Shown in pieces: positions 53,080-61,726 of a stretch of DNA of 64,000 bases. Positions within the stretch are counted from its first letter, which is position 1. Each line of letters starts with the position of its first letter. The translations under genes were made by a program, and so were the position numbers. The notes under the pieces are model-generated. The model was not told where the DNA came from. It worked only from the letters and a program-made list of their open reading frames with translations, and made no database searches. The stretch lies in contig SAJS01000010.1 in NCBI GenBank assembly GCA_004017535.1, forward strand, positions 62,001 to 126,000, read 5' to 3'. This stretch comes from Mesorhizobium sp. Its GTDB lineage: Bacteria > Pseudomonadota > Alphaproteobacteria > Rhizobiales > Rhizobiaceae.

Positions 53080-54588
53080 ATGCATTATCGCCTTCTTCCG
53101 CAGTTTCCCGATCTCGCATCATTTCTTTCGTACCTAGCCGGAAAGGGCCAGCTTCGCGAAATCCGTGCCCCGGTGTCGATGCGGTTCGAGCTGACGGAGA
53201 TCCACAAAAGGGTGATCGCGGCGCATGGACCGGCGCTGCGCATGACCATGCCGATGGACGATCGGGGCGGCGGTTCGTCCTTTCCGGCCGTGGCGAATAT
53301 TTTCGGGACGCGGGAGCGTGTCGCCTGGGGGCTGGGCACGGACATTCGCGGATTGGAGAGCCTCGGCGCCCTGCTGGCATGGATGAGGTCCCCTCAGGCT
53401 CCGCAGAACTTGCGTCAGGCTCGGCATATGTTCTCGGCTGCGCGCGGCGCCTTGGCAGCGCGGCCGAAGATCGTTTCGTCGTCAAGACTATGGAGAGATG
53501 CGGAGCCGGACTTCGCAATCCTTCCCATCCAGACCTGCTGGCCGGAGGACGCCGGCCCTCTCATCACTTGGCCGGTGGTCGTCACCCGGCCGCCAGGTAA
53601 CGACGATCCCGGCCGATACAATCTGGGTATATATCGGATGCAGGTGATCGCCCCGGACAAGGCGATCATAAGGTGGCTGCCCATGCGAGGCGGCGCTGCT
53701 CACCATCGCATGTGGCAGTCGAGGGGGCTCGAGATGCCCGTCGCCGTCGTCATCGGCGCGGATCCTGCGACTTTGGTAGCAGCGGTAATGCCGGCGCCCG
53801 AAGGCGTATCGGAACTGTCGCTGTCCGGGTTGATCAACGACCGACGGGTTGGACTGTCTCCGTGCAAAAGCATCGAACTCCATGTCCCCGCCAGTGCCGA
53901 GATCGTCCTCGAGGGAACCGTCTCACCCAATGAAACGGCGGAGGAAGGTCCCTTCGGCGACCACACCGGATACTATAACGGCGCAGCACATTTTCCTGTC
54001 TTCAAGCTCAAGCGTATTCGCGTGAGGGACGGCGCAAACTATCTCACCACTTTCACCGGGCGCGCGCCCGATGAGCCGTCCGTCCTCGCCGAGGCGCTGC
54101 TCGACGTCTTCAAGCCCCTGCTGCGCCAGCAGATACCGGAAATTCTCGACGTCTGGCTTCCCCCGGAGGCCTGCTCCTACAGGATCGCGGTCATATCGAT
54201 CGTCAAGAAATATCCAGGACAGGCCCGGCGAGTGATGATGGGGTTCTGGTCGCTGTTGCCGCAATTCTCGATGACCAAGATGGTCGTCGTGGTGGACGAC
54301 GACATCGACATTCGGTCGTGGTCGGACGTGATGTGGGCGGTCGCAACCCGAATGGATTTTTCGCGTGACCTGATGACGCTGGATCGAACCCCTATCGACA
54401 CCCTCGACTTCTCGTCGCCCTTGGAAGGGCTTGGCGGAAAGGTCGGGTTCGACGCGACGCGCAAGATTGGGTCCGAGACGTCTCGCGAGTGGGGGAAGGA
54501 ACTGAAGATGTCGTCTCACACCGTTGAAAGGGTGTCCGAGCGTTGGCATGAGCTCTTTCCGCAGGCAACCGGCTCGGTGCAGACATGA
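53080..54588 (+). CDS. ubiD: UbiD-family decarboxylase
   Basis: 502 residues from ATG 53080 (a GTG at 53065 is an alternative), the usual UbiD length. Landmarks: LPIQTCWPEDAGPLITWPVV, NLGIYRMQVIAPDKAIIRWL (prFMN-site strand), the acidic EGPFGDHTGYYNGA loop and FKLKRIRVRDG. The enzyme uses prenyl-FMN to decarboxylate 3-polyprenyl-4-hydroxybenzoate. It overlaps ubiX, its cofactor supplier, by ATGA. Confidence 0.92.
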   Translation: MHYRLLPQFPDLASFLSYLAGKGQLREIRAPVSMRFELTEIHKRVIAAHGPALRMTMPMDDRGGGSSFPAVANIFGTRERVAWGLGTDIRGLESLGALLAWMRSPQAPQNLRQARHMFSAARGALAARPKIVSSSRLWRDAEPDFAILPIQTCWPEDAGPLITWPVVVTRPPGNDDPGRYNLGIYRMQVIAPDKAIIRWLPMRGGAAHHRMWQSRGLEMPVAVVIGADPATLVAAVMPAPEGVSELSLSGLINDRRVGLSPCKSIELHVPASAEIVLEGTVSPNETAEEGPFGDHTGYYNGAAHFPVFKLKRIRVRDGANYLTTFTGRAPDEPSVLAEALLDVFKPLLRQQIPEILDVWLPPEACSYRIAVISIVKKYPGQARRVMMGFWSLLPQFSMTKMVVVVDDDIDIRSWSDVMWAVATRMDFSRDLMTLDRTPIDTLDFSSPLEGLGGKVGFDATRKIGSETSREWGKELKMSSHTVERVSERWHELFPQATGSVQT

Positions 54589-55169
54589 CGAAACGTATCA
54601 TAGTTGGGGTTACCGGCGCATCCGGCTCCGTGCTGGCCCTCGAGACTGTACGCCAACTGGTCAAGGGCGGAGCGGAAACGCATCTTGTCACCTCGAAAGG
54701 CGCGCGCATGACAATTGCTCACGAGCTTGGCCCCGACGGATTGGCACAGCTTGTCTCGCTCGCCAACCACACCCACTCCCATCAGGACCTGGCCGCGCCC
54801 ATCGCCAGCGGATCTTTCAGGACCGATGGCATGATCGTCGTGCCATGCTCGATGCGAACCCTTGCGGCGATGGCGCATGGCCTGGGCGACAACCTTGTTA
54901 CCAGGGCGGCAGACGTCGTGCTCAAGGAAAGGCGTCGGCTGGTGGTCGTGCCGCGGGAGGCGCCACTGCATGAAGGGCATCTGGATGCGATGCTGAGGCT
55001 GACACGGATGGGAGCGATCATCGCACCGCCGGTGCCGCCATTCTACGTCAAGCCGGCTTCGATCGAGGCGATGATCGTCGAGATGGCGGCACGACTCGTT
55101 AACTGGGCGGGCGTGGACCCCGGCGACAGGCTGACCAGGTGGGGCGAAAAGAACGTCGTAACCCGTTGA
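54585..55169 (+). CDS. ubiX: Flavin prenyltransferase UbiX
   Basis: 194 residues. IIVGVTGASGSVLALETVRQ is the flavin phosphate loop, PCSMRTLAAMAHGLGDNLVT and RRLVVVPREAPLHEGHLDAM the prenyl site, ending with APPVPPFY. UbiX makes prenyl-FMN for UbiD. Coupled to ubiD by a four-base overlap. Confidence 0.94.
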   Translation: MTKRIIVGVTGASGSVLALETVRQLVKGGAETHLVTSKGARMTIAHELGPDGLAQLVSLANHTHSHQDLAAPIASGSFRTDGMIVVPCSMRTLAAMAHGLGDNLVTRAADVVLKERRRLVVVPREAPLHEGHLDAMLRLTRMGAIIAPPVPPFYVKPASIEAMIVEMAARLVNWAGVDPGDRLTRWGEKNVVTR

Positions 55170-55188
55170 TATTTTTACCGAGCCCCCC

Positions 55189-55719
55189 ATGGCAGGAGAT
55201 ACCCCTGCGAATTCTCTGGAACGAAGAGTTGAGGCGTATGATTTGAAGCGGCTCCATGCGGCGAGGAAGCAGTCGGCGATCATGTCGATGTTCGATGGCC
55301 TCCAACCGGGGCAGGCATTCTCGGTCCTGTTGGGTTTCGATCCCGGCCGGCTGAAGGGCCAGTTCGAGGCATTTTTCGGTGACGACTTCGCCTGGGTCTG
55401 TCTCGACCCTGGGCCACCGGAATGGCTGATCGAAATCAGGAAACGACGCATATCAGAGCAATTCCAGGAAAAGTGTGAACGGTTTCTGTCCGGAACTGCG
55501 TCAAAACAAAGAGATAGCGCAGTTCGCCGTTTCCGTGAAACGGTGAAACGCCTAGCGTACAACTGCCGTGAGAGCGGCAAATTGACCAAGCTGCCGCATC
55601 GAAAGCGCGCCGTCCCTTGCGATCGTCGCGATGTCGTCGAAGAGAAGGGCGAAGTCCTGGTAGACACTGCTGTCCCATTCGGCCTCTCCTATCTCGTCGA
55701 GATCCTGCAAGAACAATAG
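55189..55719 (+). CDS. DUF2249-domain protein, copy 1
   Basis: 176 codons. The DUF2249 domain covers about residues 38-85: FDGLQPGQAFSVLLGFDPGR, then DDFAWVCLDPGPPEWLIEI. The part after about residue 120 runs antisense through the minus-strand gene at 55552 and looks non-native, so the natural protein may be shorter and have lost its stop by a frameshift. It starts 19 bp after ubiX, so probably the third gene of that operon. DUF2249 proteins accompany NO- and denitrification-related genes. Confidence 0.6.
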   Translation: MAGDTPANSLERRVEAYDLKRLHAARKQSAIMSMFDGLQPGQAFSVLLGFDPGRLKGQFEAFFGDDFAWVCLDPGPPEWLIEIRKRRISEQFQEKCERFLSGTASKQRDSAVRRFRETVKRLAYNCRESGKLTKLPHRKRAVPCDRRDVVEEKGEVLVDTAVPFGLSYLVEILQEQ

Positions 55720-55929
55720 AATCGCCTCGATATGCGCGCGTTGATGGCGAGCGTTGGTGAGATGTCCACGTGCCGCCGGCACTATCTCCAAACTAGCGAA
55801 GCGGGACAACGTCTCATCGAGCTTGGAGCGGCACCGGCAGTCCAACCCCGCCTCCTCGATCAGCGCTGCCAGCCGGGCAGCGGTGATCGCCATTTCCGCG
55901 GCGCTGTTTTCGGGAAGGCGGTGCTTCAT
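55552..55929 (-). CDS. Hypothetical helical protein, 125 aa
   Basis: From ATG 55929: MKHRLPENSAAEMAITAARL, then ARGHLTNARHQRAHIEAILL and DEIGEAEWDSSVYQDFALLF. Predicted all-helical and soluble; no family recognised, but composition and codon pattern are those of a real gene. Its last 168 bases are antisense to the DUF2249 gene. An Fnr/NnrR-like box lies 164 bp upstream. Confidence 0.6.
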   Translation of the reverse strand: MKHRLPENSAAEMAITAARLAALIEEAGLDCRCRSKLDETLSRFASLEIVPAARGHLTNARHQRAHIEAILLFLQDLDEIGEAEWDSSVYQDFALLFDDIATIARDGALSMRQLGQFAALTAVVR

Positions 55930-56092
55930 AATTCTTCTACTCCCGTCGCAGTCAGCCTGTCTGGAGTCGCTGCGAAGTTGACCTGAGCCTTGGGCAGCCT
56001 GGCCGAGGAGCAAAACACGTCCTCGGCCGGAGCAAGATCGCTGGGGTGCTTCAAGAACAATCTTCAAGATAGTCGATGCTTCCGCGGGATGT

Positions 56093-56106
56093 TTGCGCTG
56101 GAGCAA
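56093..56106. promoter_or_regulatory. Fnr/NnrR-type box upstream of nnrS
   Basis: TTGCGCTGGAGCAA; in the other orientation TTGCTCCAGCGCAA, closely like the box at 53002 (TTGATCTAGCGCAA). The identical 14-mer recurs at 63799. Confidence 0.6.
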
Positions 56107-56215
56107 ACACCAAATCGATCCTCGCACTTATTGCGCCATGCTTGTCCTTCCTGCCAGTCCGTCCATTGGCGGGCGACGCCGGGGGAGACGCATCGCCATT
56201 CCGGAGACTGGTCGC

Positions 56216-57379
56216 ATGGGCGCCGACGGTAATTTCAAGGCCTGTAAAAACAAGCCGGTCCACTTGCCGTTTCGACCGTTCTTTCTCGTGGCTGTTGTCG
56301 ATGCCGTTCTCGGCGGCAGCGGCTGGTTGCAGTCGGCGTTCGGACTGCGAGCCTTCGGCCCGACAGGACTCTCTGCCGGCGACTGGCACCGCGACATGCT
56401 TCTGTTCGGGATGGTTCCGGCGGTGTTGACCGGTTTCCTGCTGACCGCGCTGCCCCGCTGGACGGGACATCGCGCAGTGTCGTCGCACACGACATATCTG
56501 CTCATTCTCCTGTGGGCCTGCGGCCGTGTCGCCTTCCTGCAGCGGTTGCCGTCGCTTGGGCTTGCGTTCTCGGCGATCTGGGTTCTCGCACTGTTGTTGA
56601 TCGCGGCTAAAGCAGTGATCGCCAGTCGGGACCGCCGCAATTTCAAGATACTGCTTCTCCTGGTCGTTTTTTGCGGCAGCAACGGACTCGTTGCGGCACC
56701 ATACCAAGTCGAACTTGCCTTGAGACTGGCGCTCGTCTCGATCATCGGTCTGGTCGTCATCATCGGAGGGCGGGTCGTGCCGGCCTTGACCATCGCCTAT
56801 GTCGAGAGCGCCGGCGGCCAGATCGTCCTGTCCCGCTCTGTTTCCAGGGAGCGCGCGGCAGCGCTGATGACGATTTGTGCCCTCTGTTCGTGGGTTGTCG
56901 CGCCGGCGGCGCAACTCACCGGTATTGCCTGCGTCCTTGCCGCTTTCACCCAGGCGATGCGGGCCGCGCAATGGAAAGGCTGGCGCAGCCTGTCGTCGTC
57001 GACGGTGCTTGGCCTTCACATCGGATACGGCTGGATCGTCGTAGGTTTTGCATCACTCGCGGTCCATATCTTCGCCCCGGCAATGCTGGGCCAGGCGACC
57101 GCTGTTCATGCATGGACCATTGGCGCCATCGGAACCATGGCCCTCGCCATCATGGCGAGCATGATCCGCAAGCATAGCCGGCTCGCCTTCATGCCATCGA
57201 GGCCTGCGACCGGTGCGCTCGCGGCGATGACGACCTGCTCCCTATCACGCCAGCTGATCGAAGCGCTGCCTGGCTATTTCGGCGTGCTGGCTAGCCTTTC
57301 AGGCGCTTTGTGGATAGTCGCGTTTGCCCTGTTTATGATGGCCTATGTCAGAGCGCTGTTCCTGGTGAGCGAGAAATAG
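56216..57379 (+). CDS. nnrS: NnrS-family membrane protein
   Basis: 387 residues with about twelve membrane helices. Family features: PFRPFFLVAVVDAVLGGSGW at the start, WHRDMLLFGMVPAVLTGFLL (the HxxxMLFG-type motif), LTALPRWTG and GGRVVPALTIAYVE. NnrS proteins bind haem and copper and help relieve nitrosative stress. ATG 56216 is chosen over a longer frame because the box at 56093 would fall inside the longer one. Confidence 0.88.
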   Translation: MGADGNFKACKNKPVHLPFRPFFLVAVVDAVLGGSGWLQSAFGLRAFGPTGLSAGDWHRDMLLFGMVPAVLTGFLLTALPRWTGHRAVSSHTTYLLILLWACGRVAFLQRLPSLGLAFSAIWVLALLLIAAKAVIASRDRRNFKILLLLVVFCGSNGLVAAPYQVELALRLALVSIIGLVVIIGGRVVPALTIAYVESAGGQIVLSRSVSRERAAALMTICALCSWVVAPAAQLTGIACVLAAFTQAMRAAQWKGWRSLSSSTVLGLHIGYGWIVVGFASLAVHIFAPAMLGQATAVHAWTIGAIGTMALAIMASMIRKHSRLAFMPSRPATGALAAMTTCSLSRQLIEALPGYFGVLASLSGALWIVAFALFMMAYVRALFLVSEK

Positions 57380-57857
57380 CGTGGCCCGACCAAATACCCC
57401 AGCATCGTTGTTGTGGTGACCATCATAGTTACGATGAGAAACGTCGCTGGAGCGAACGGCTCATTTGCCCGATCTTCACATAAGCAAGATGGCCATTGAC
57501 CGCGAGCTCTTGGAGGTTTCGCCATGGGAAGGCCAAAGCGCGCCGCGAAGGGGGTAGAATTCATATTTGGCTGTCCCACACGCGTGGGCGATGTCACCCA
57601 CCAAAACTGTTCACGCTAGCAAGGTATCCTGACCGCACCGGCTTGCCCGGCTCGGTCAACCAGCTTGCGTTTGAACAAAGATTGGAAAGTCGGGACGGCT
57701 CACAATTTCAAGATATGTTGTCGTTCAGCGCAGTCACATCGATGCTTCCCTCCATTAACATTTTGCGCCCTGACCCGCAGAAACACCGGCCAACAGAGGT
57801 GCTTCGAATGAATGCGGCTCGGACATTGAGCATTGGCAACGCGGCACGGAGCGACCC
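57380..57857. other. Spacer upstream of the second membrane protein
   Basis: About 480 bp without a motif-bearing frame. TTGAGCATTGGCAA at 57826-57839 is a weak Fnr-like match only 18 bp before the next ATG. Confidence 0.4.
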
Positions 57858-59210
57858 ATGATGCACTCCGCGCTATCGCGCTGGACGATGTCTTACTTTG
57901 CCGCGGCGCTGTTCTTTTTTGTCGGGGCGCAGGTGCTGATGGTCGTCGGCTATGGTTTCCCATCGGTGGCGGCGGAGGCTCCCGAAACGCTGGTGGTCGT
58001 GCATATGGTGACTATCGGGTGGCTTAGTTTGTTGATGTGCGGGGCGCTGTTCCAATTCGTGCCCGTGCTGATAGCCCGGCCATTGCGCGGCGAAGGATTA
58101 GTATTGCCCGCCCTGTTGTGCCTTCTGGCCGGCCTTGGATGCCTGCTCGGTGGCTTCATTGAGCTTTCGGGGGCTTTCGAGACGGGCGTTCCGCTGCTTG
58201 CCTTCGCCGGCGTGTTGCTTCCCGCCGGTTTTGTGTTGGCGGCGTACGTGCTCGGCGGCACGCTTTGGGGCGCTCGCCTACCGCTTCCAGCGCGTTTCGT
58301 CACGGTTGGACTGCCGAGCATGCTCGTTACCGCCCTCCTCGGCGCGCTGTTTGCCCTCCTGCTCTCTGGCTACCTTCCAGCACTGGCCGAGTTCGACTTT
58401 CGAGCGCAAGCGCTTCCTGTTCACATCGCGATCGGGCTTGGAGGCTGGCTGAGTTTTTCCGCGATCGGCGTCTCCTACCGGCTATTGCCGATGTTCATGC
58501 TGTCGCCGGACAAGGAGCGGCGGAGCAGCAAGATTGTCTGGTGGGCGGGCGCGATTGCGTTGCTGCCCGTGGCTCTGGCAACGCCTCTTGCGAGCCTGTT
58601 CGGAACTCCCGATGTGGCGCCCTCGGCACGGGTGGTCGCGGTTCTGCTTGGCGGCATATCGCTCGTCTTCTACGGCGTCGATCTGGCTTTCTTTTACCGC
58701 CATCGAAAGCGCCGCGCGGTCGAACTCAATAGCCACGCTGCGAAAGGAGCCTTTCTGGCACTTGTCCTGTCGGCTACCCTACTGCTCGCCTTGCTGGCGA
58801 GCGGGACAGTCGAGCAGCACGCCGGCGCCCTGCTCTATTTGGTCGCGTTCGGCTGGCTTAGCGGCCTTGGCCTTTCGCAACTTTACAAGATCGTGCCGTT
58901 CCTGACCTGGCTTGAATGCTATGGTCCCGTGATGGGAAAGAAGCCCACGCCGCGCGTGCAGGACCTCGTCGCAGAACCGCGTGACCGTATCTGGTTCGTA
59001 GCCTATTTTCTTTGCGTGACGGTCGGTGCCGCCGCATTGCTTGCCGAGCAGCCCGGCCTTTTCCGCATCGCCGCGGGTGGGACGCTGCTCGCAACGCTGG
59101 CCATCGTGACGGAACTCGTTCTGGCCCGTCGCCTCAAGAATGTGCCCTACGCCCAGCGTGCGCCGGAAGGCGCGTTGCCGCCGCGCCTTTTCCTGCCAAG
59201 AACGCATTGA
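57858..59210 (+). CDS. Twelve-helix membrane protein of denitrification clusters
   Basis: 450 residues, about twelve hydrophobic helices. VVHMVTIGWLSLLMCGALFQ, LPVHIAIGLGGWLSFSAIGV and LLYLVAFGWLSGLGLSQLYK place histidines and aromatic residues in helices in a manner similar to NnrS and haem-copper oxidase subunit I, but there is no full ligand set for a binuclear centre. Next to nnrS and DUF2249 genes, so probably linked to NO handling. A haem-binding role is inference. Confidence 0.65.
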   Translation: MMHSALSRWTMSYFAAALFFFVGAQVLMVVGYGFPSVAAEAPETLVVVHMVTIGWLSLLMCGALFQFVPVLIARPLRGEGLVLPALLCLLAGLGCLLGGFIELSGAFETGVPLLAFAGVLLPAGFVLAAYVLGGTLWGARLPLPARFVTVGLPSMLVTALLGALFALLLSGYLPALAEFDFRAQALPVHIAIGLGGWLSFSAIGVSYRLLPMFMLSPDKERRSSKIVWWAGAIALLPVALATPLASLFGTPDVAPSARVVAVLLGGISLVFYGVDLAFFYRHRKRRAVELNSHAAKGAFLALVLSATLLLALLASGTVEQHAGALLYLVAFGWLSGLGLSQLYKIVPFLTWLECYGPVMGKKPTPRVQDLVAEPRDRIWFVAYFLCVTVGAAALLAEQPGLFRIAAGGTLLATLAIVTELVLARRLKNVPYAQRAPEGALPPRLFLPRTH

Positions 59211-59232
59211 ACCAAGCAAAAAGGAGGCTGCA

Positions 59233-59748
59233 GTGACCCAGCCAGACTATGAACTCGATGTCCGCCCGATCATTGCCAAAGGCGGCGAGCCATTCGGCGC
59301 TATCATGGAGGCGGTGGCCACGCTCGCTCCCGGCCAGGGCCTTCGCCTGCTTGCCCCGTTCAAGCCGGTCCCTCTGTTTCACGTCTTGGGCCAGCGCGGG
59401 TTCGAACCCACGGCACGCGAGATCGGCAACGGTGACTGGGAAGTGACCTTCAGGCCGGCTACCGGGGAGCAGAATTCAGGGGCAGAAGTTTCGGCTCCGG
59501 TCCAGAGCGTCGACCCCAGTACCTGGCCTGAACCGGCGGTTGAACTTGATAATCGCGGTCTCGAACCGCCTGAGCCGATGGTGCGGACGCTCGAAGGTGT
59601 CGAGGCGCTGACGTCGGGGCAGACGCTGGCCGCCCTGTTGCCACGCGAACCCCTCTTCCTCTTCGAAGAGTTGGAGGCGCGTGGCCACCTGTGGCGAGGA
59701 TCCTTCGAGCCGGAAGGGCACTATCGCATCCTGATCCGACGGGGCTGA
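59233..59748 (+). CDS. Tandem DUF2249 protein, copy 2
   Basis: 171 residues from a GTG at 59233 with AAGGAGG five bases upstream. Two DUF2249 repeats: residues about 5-75 (YELDVRPIIAKGGEPFGAIM, LRLLAPFKPVPLFHVLGQRG) and about 95-171 (VELDNRGLEPPEPMVRTLEG, LAALLPREPLFLFEELEARG). It starts 22 bp after the membrane protein. Function unknown; small domain related to the sulfur carrier-like fold of TusA. Confidence 0.85.
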   Translation: MTQPDYELDVRPIIAKGGEPFGAIMEAVATLAPGQGLRLLAPFKPVPLFHVLGQRGFEPTAREIGNGDWEVTFRPATGEQNSGAEVSAPVQSVDPSTWPEPAVELDNRGLEPPEPMVRTLEGVEALTSGQTLAALLPREPLFLFEELEARGHLWRGSFEPEGHYRILIRRG

Positions 59749-59855
59749 GCGAACAAGCGGCGTATTCGGCGCCGATGCTGATGGACCTTGTCGACGAGTG
59801 AGTCGTCACCTCGCGGATCGCCAGGCGGTTTGGGAACTGCGCTCGGCTCGCATGT

Positions 59856-60566
59856 TCAGCCGGCAGTTCTTGGGACACGGCCTTCTGCAAGCAGGAGCAG
59901 GCGGTGCGGTTCAACGACGGTCACTTTCTGGCGTCCGCTTCTCACCAGCCCCTCCTCTTCCCAAGCCGACAGAAGACGGCTGACCGTGTGCAGCCTCGTG
60001 CCCGTCATCTCAGCGATGTCCTGGCGCGAAAGCGGGAAGTCTATCAAAAAGCCTTCATCAGTCTTCCTGCCCGTCTGCTTAACCAGCTTGAGCAGGGCAT
60101 GAGCCACTCGTCGGTCTACCTGCTCGGTTGACATTTCGATCACGCGCGCATGGGCATCCTGCAGACGGCTACCGATCGTCTTGTATGCGTTGGCCCCGAA
60201 ACTTGGATAGGAGGACGCGAATTTCGACCAGAGGCTGCTAGGCCACGCCAGCACCACGCAATCGGTGACGGCGATGGCGCTGGCCGGATAAGAGGTGATC
60301 CCAAGCGCGTTGGCAATTCCCATCAATTCTCCGGGGCTGATATACCGCACGATCACATCGTCGCCGTCCGCAGTGGTCTTGACCACGCGTACATGGCCGT
60401 CCAGCAACAAGAAGAAGGAGTGCGCCTCCAACTCCTGCTCGAAGACCGGCTGTTCCTTCGCGATGCGCAGCGCCCGCGCCTGACCGATCATGTCGTCGAG
60501 TTCCCTGGAATTCAGCCCTTGGAATGGCGGCAAGTCGGCAATAAGCGAGCGGTCGAGACGACTCAT
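59856..60566 (-). CDS. Crp/Fnr regulator, NnrR/Dnr-like
   Basis: 236 residues: cyclic nucleotide-binding-like barrel (SFFLLLDGHVRVVKTTADGD; RYISPGELMGIANALGITSY), long dimer helix and a helix-turn-helix LSRQDIAEMTGTRLHTVSRLLSAWEEEG cut here into its core T-V-S-R recognition residues. The N-terminal cysteines of oxygen-sensing Fnr are absent, which fits the NO-responsive Dnr/NnrR group. It is the likely reader of the TTG-N8-CAA boxes in this island. Confidence 0.85.
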   Translation of the reverse strand: MSRLDRSLIADLPPFQGLNSRELDDMIGQARALRIAKEQPVFEQELEAHSFFLLLDGHVRVVKTTADGDDVIVRYISPGELMGIANALGITSYPASAIAVTDCVVLAWPSSLWSKFASSYPSFGANAYKTIGSRLQDAHARVIEMSTEQVDRRVAHALLKLVKQTGRKTDEGFLIDFPLSRQDIAEMTGTRLHTVSRLLSAWEEEGLVRSGRQKVTVVEPHRLLLLAEGRVPRTAG

Positions 60567-60777
60567 GTTGTTTCTCCGCTACGCGACATCTCGCCTCTAT
60601 ATGGGCTTTCTCTTCCGATCCACCATGTAGTGTCTGCGCCGTTGCCGCAAGCTCCTTATGGGGACACCTCCGACGTCGATCGGTTGCTGCTGTCAGTCCT
60701 TAGTGTGCTCAATGTCATTGCGGCGATCAATCACAACTCTGGCCGAACGACCAGATGAAGCGGCGGCAGATGGACGT

Positions 60778-61206
60778 TTAGGCTGCCGGCTGAACCCCGA
60801 AGTCTTCGGGGCGGAGCAGAAGATCGGCCAAGGTGTAGCGGTCGAGCGTCCCCGCGAAGGCTGCGAGCGCCTCCTTGAGCGCTCTGCGCAGGCGGCAACG
60901 AGGAGTGATCAGGCAATGGTTGTCGCTCCTGAAACATTCGACCAGAGCAAAATCGGGTTCCGTGGTGCGCAGGACGTCGCCCAATCGGATCTGTGCCGGT
61001 GCCTTGGCAAGCGTCAAGCCGCCGGAACGACCTCGAACCGCCCTCAAAAAACCGGCACGGGTCAATTGGTTGGCCACCTTCATCAGGTGCGCCCGCGAAA
61101 TCCCATAGACCTTGGAGGTTTCCTCGATGGTGATCAACTGACCGTCCCTGGCCGCGGCGTACAAGAGTACGCGAAGCGAGTAGTCGGAAAAATTCGTCAG
61201 TCTCAT
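60778..61206 (-). CDS. nsrR: Rrf2-family regulator, NsrR-like
   Basis: 142 residues. Winged helix at the start (MRLTNFSDYSLRVLLYAAAR; YGISRAHLMKVANQLTRAGF) and three cysteines at 91, 98 and 104, nearly the NsrR spacing, which would bind an NO-sensitive Fe-S cluster. The gene is divergent from the DUF2249-DUF59 operon, with a 17-bp palindrome between. NsrR rather than IscR is preferred for the NO-related setting. Confidence 0.85.
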   Translation of the reverse strand: MRLTNFSDYSLRVLLYAAARDGQLITIEETSKVYGISRAHLMKVANQLTRAGFLRAVRGRSGGLTLAKAPAQIRLGDVLRTTEPDFALVECFRSDNHCLITPRCRLRRALKEALAAFAGTLDRYTLADLLLRPEDFGVQPAA

Positions 61207-61314
61207 CCAAAAATCCCTTTGCTGGCCACAAGTGAAATGTCGCCCATCCAGTCGCTCCTGAAAGGTGCGCGACCGCTATATGTTTTGCAAGATTGCGCAG
61301 TTGAACGATAAAAC

Positions 61315-61331
61315 ATACATTGACAATGTAT
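61315..61331. promoter_or_regulatory. 17-bp palindrome, candidate NsrR operator
   Basis: ATACATTGACAATGTAT is perfectly symmetric around A61323. It sits between the divergent nsrR-like gene and the DUF2249 gene, in an AT-rich stretch that looks like a promoter. A wider, weaker symmetry (ATGTTTT ... AAAACAT, 61280-61316) lies beside it. Confidence 0.55.
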
Positions 61332-61433
61332 ATTTTAGTGCCGACTATCGCAACGGGAACGAAGCCCGACGTACGCCGCTGGCGGCGAGCGAATGGGGTT
61401 GCCCGCTGGTCAACGCAACCGAAAGATGAACCG

Positions 61434-61685
61434 ATGCCGCATGCGGCCGTACCAAGTGAAATCGATGTCCGCACGCTCGTGCCTATGCAGCGGCACCAGA
61501 AGATCTTCCAGCTTGTCGATGAGCTAGCTCCTGGCGGGAAGTTCGTTCTCATCAACGACCACGATCCCAAGCCGCTCTATTACCAGCTCGAGGCGGAACA
61601 TCCCCAGCAGTTCTCCTGGGCCTATCTCGAAAGCGGGCCGGAGCTCTGGCGTGTCGAGATCTGCCGCCTGTCGAAGGCAGCGTGA
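61434..61685 (+). CDS. DUF2249 protein, copy 3
   Basis: 83 residues from ATG 61434: MPHAAVPSEIDVRTLVPMQR, then FQLVDELAPGGKFVLINDHD, PKPLYYQLEAEHPQQFSWAY and WRVEICR, a complete single DUF2249 domain. A longer frame from 61326 is possible but adds no domain and would start in the palindrome region. First gene of the operon opposite nsrR. Confidence 0.82.
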   Translation: MPHAAVPSEIDVRTLVPMQRHQKIFQLVDELAPGGKFVLINDHDPKPLYYQLEAEHPQQFSWAYLESGPELWRVEICRLSKAA

Positions 61686-61726
61686 GCCGAGCAGCGGGTT
61701 GCAGCGAGGCGGCGGAAGGTGTGGAC

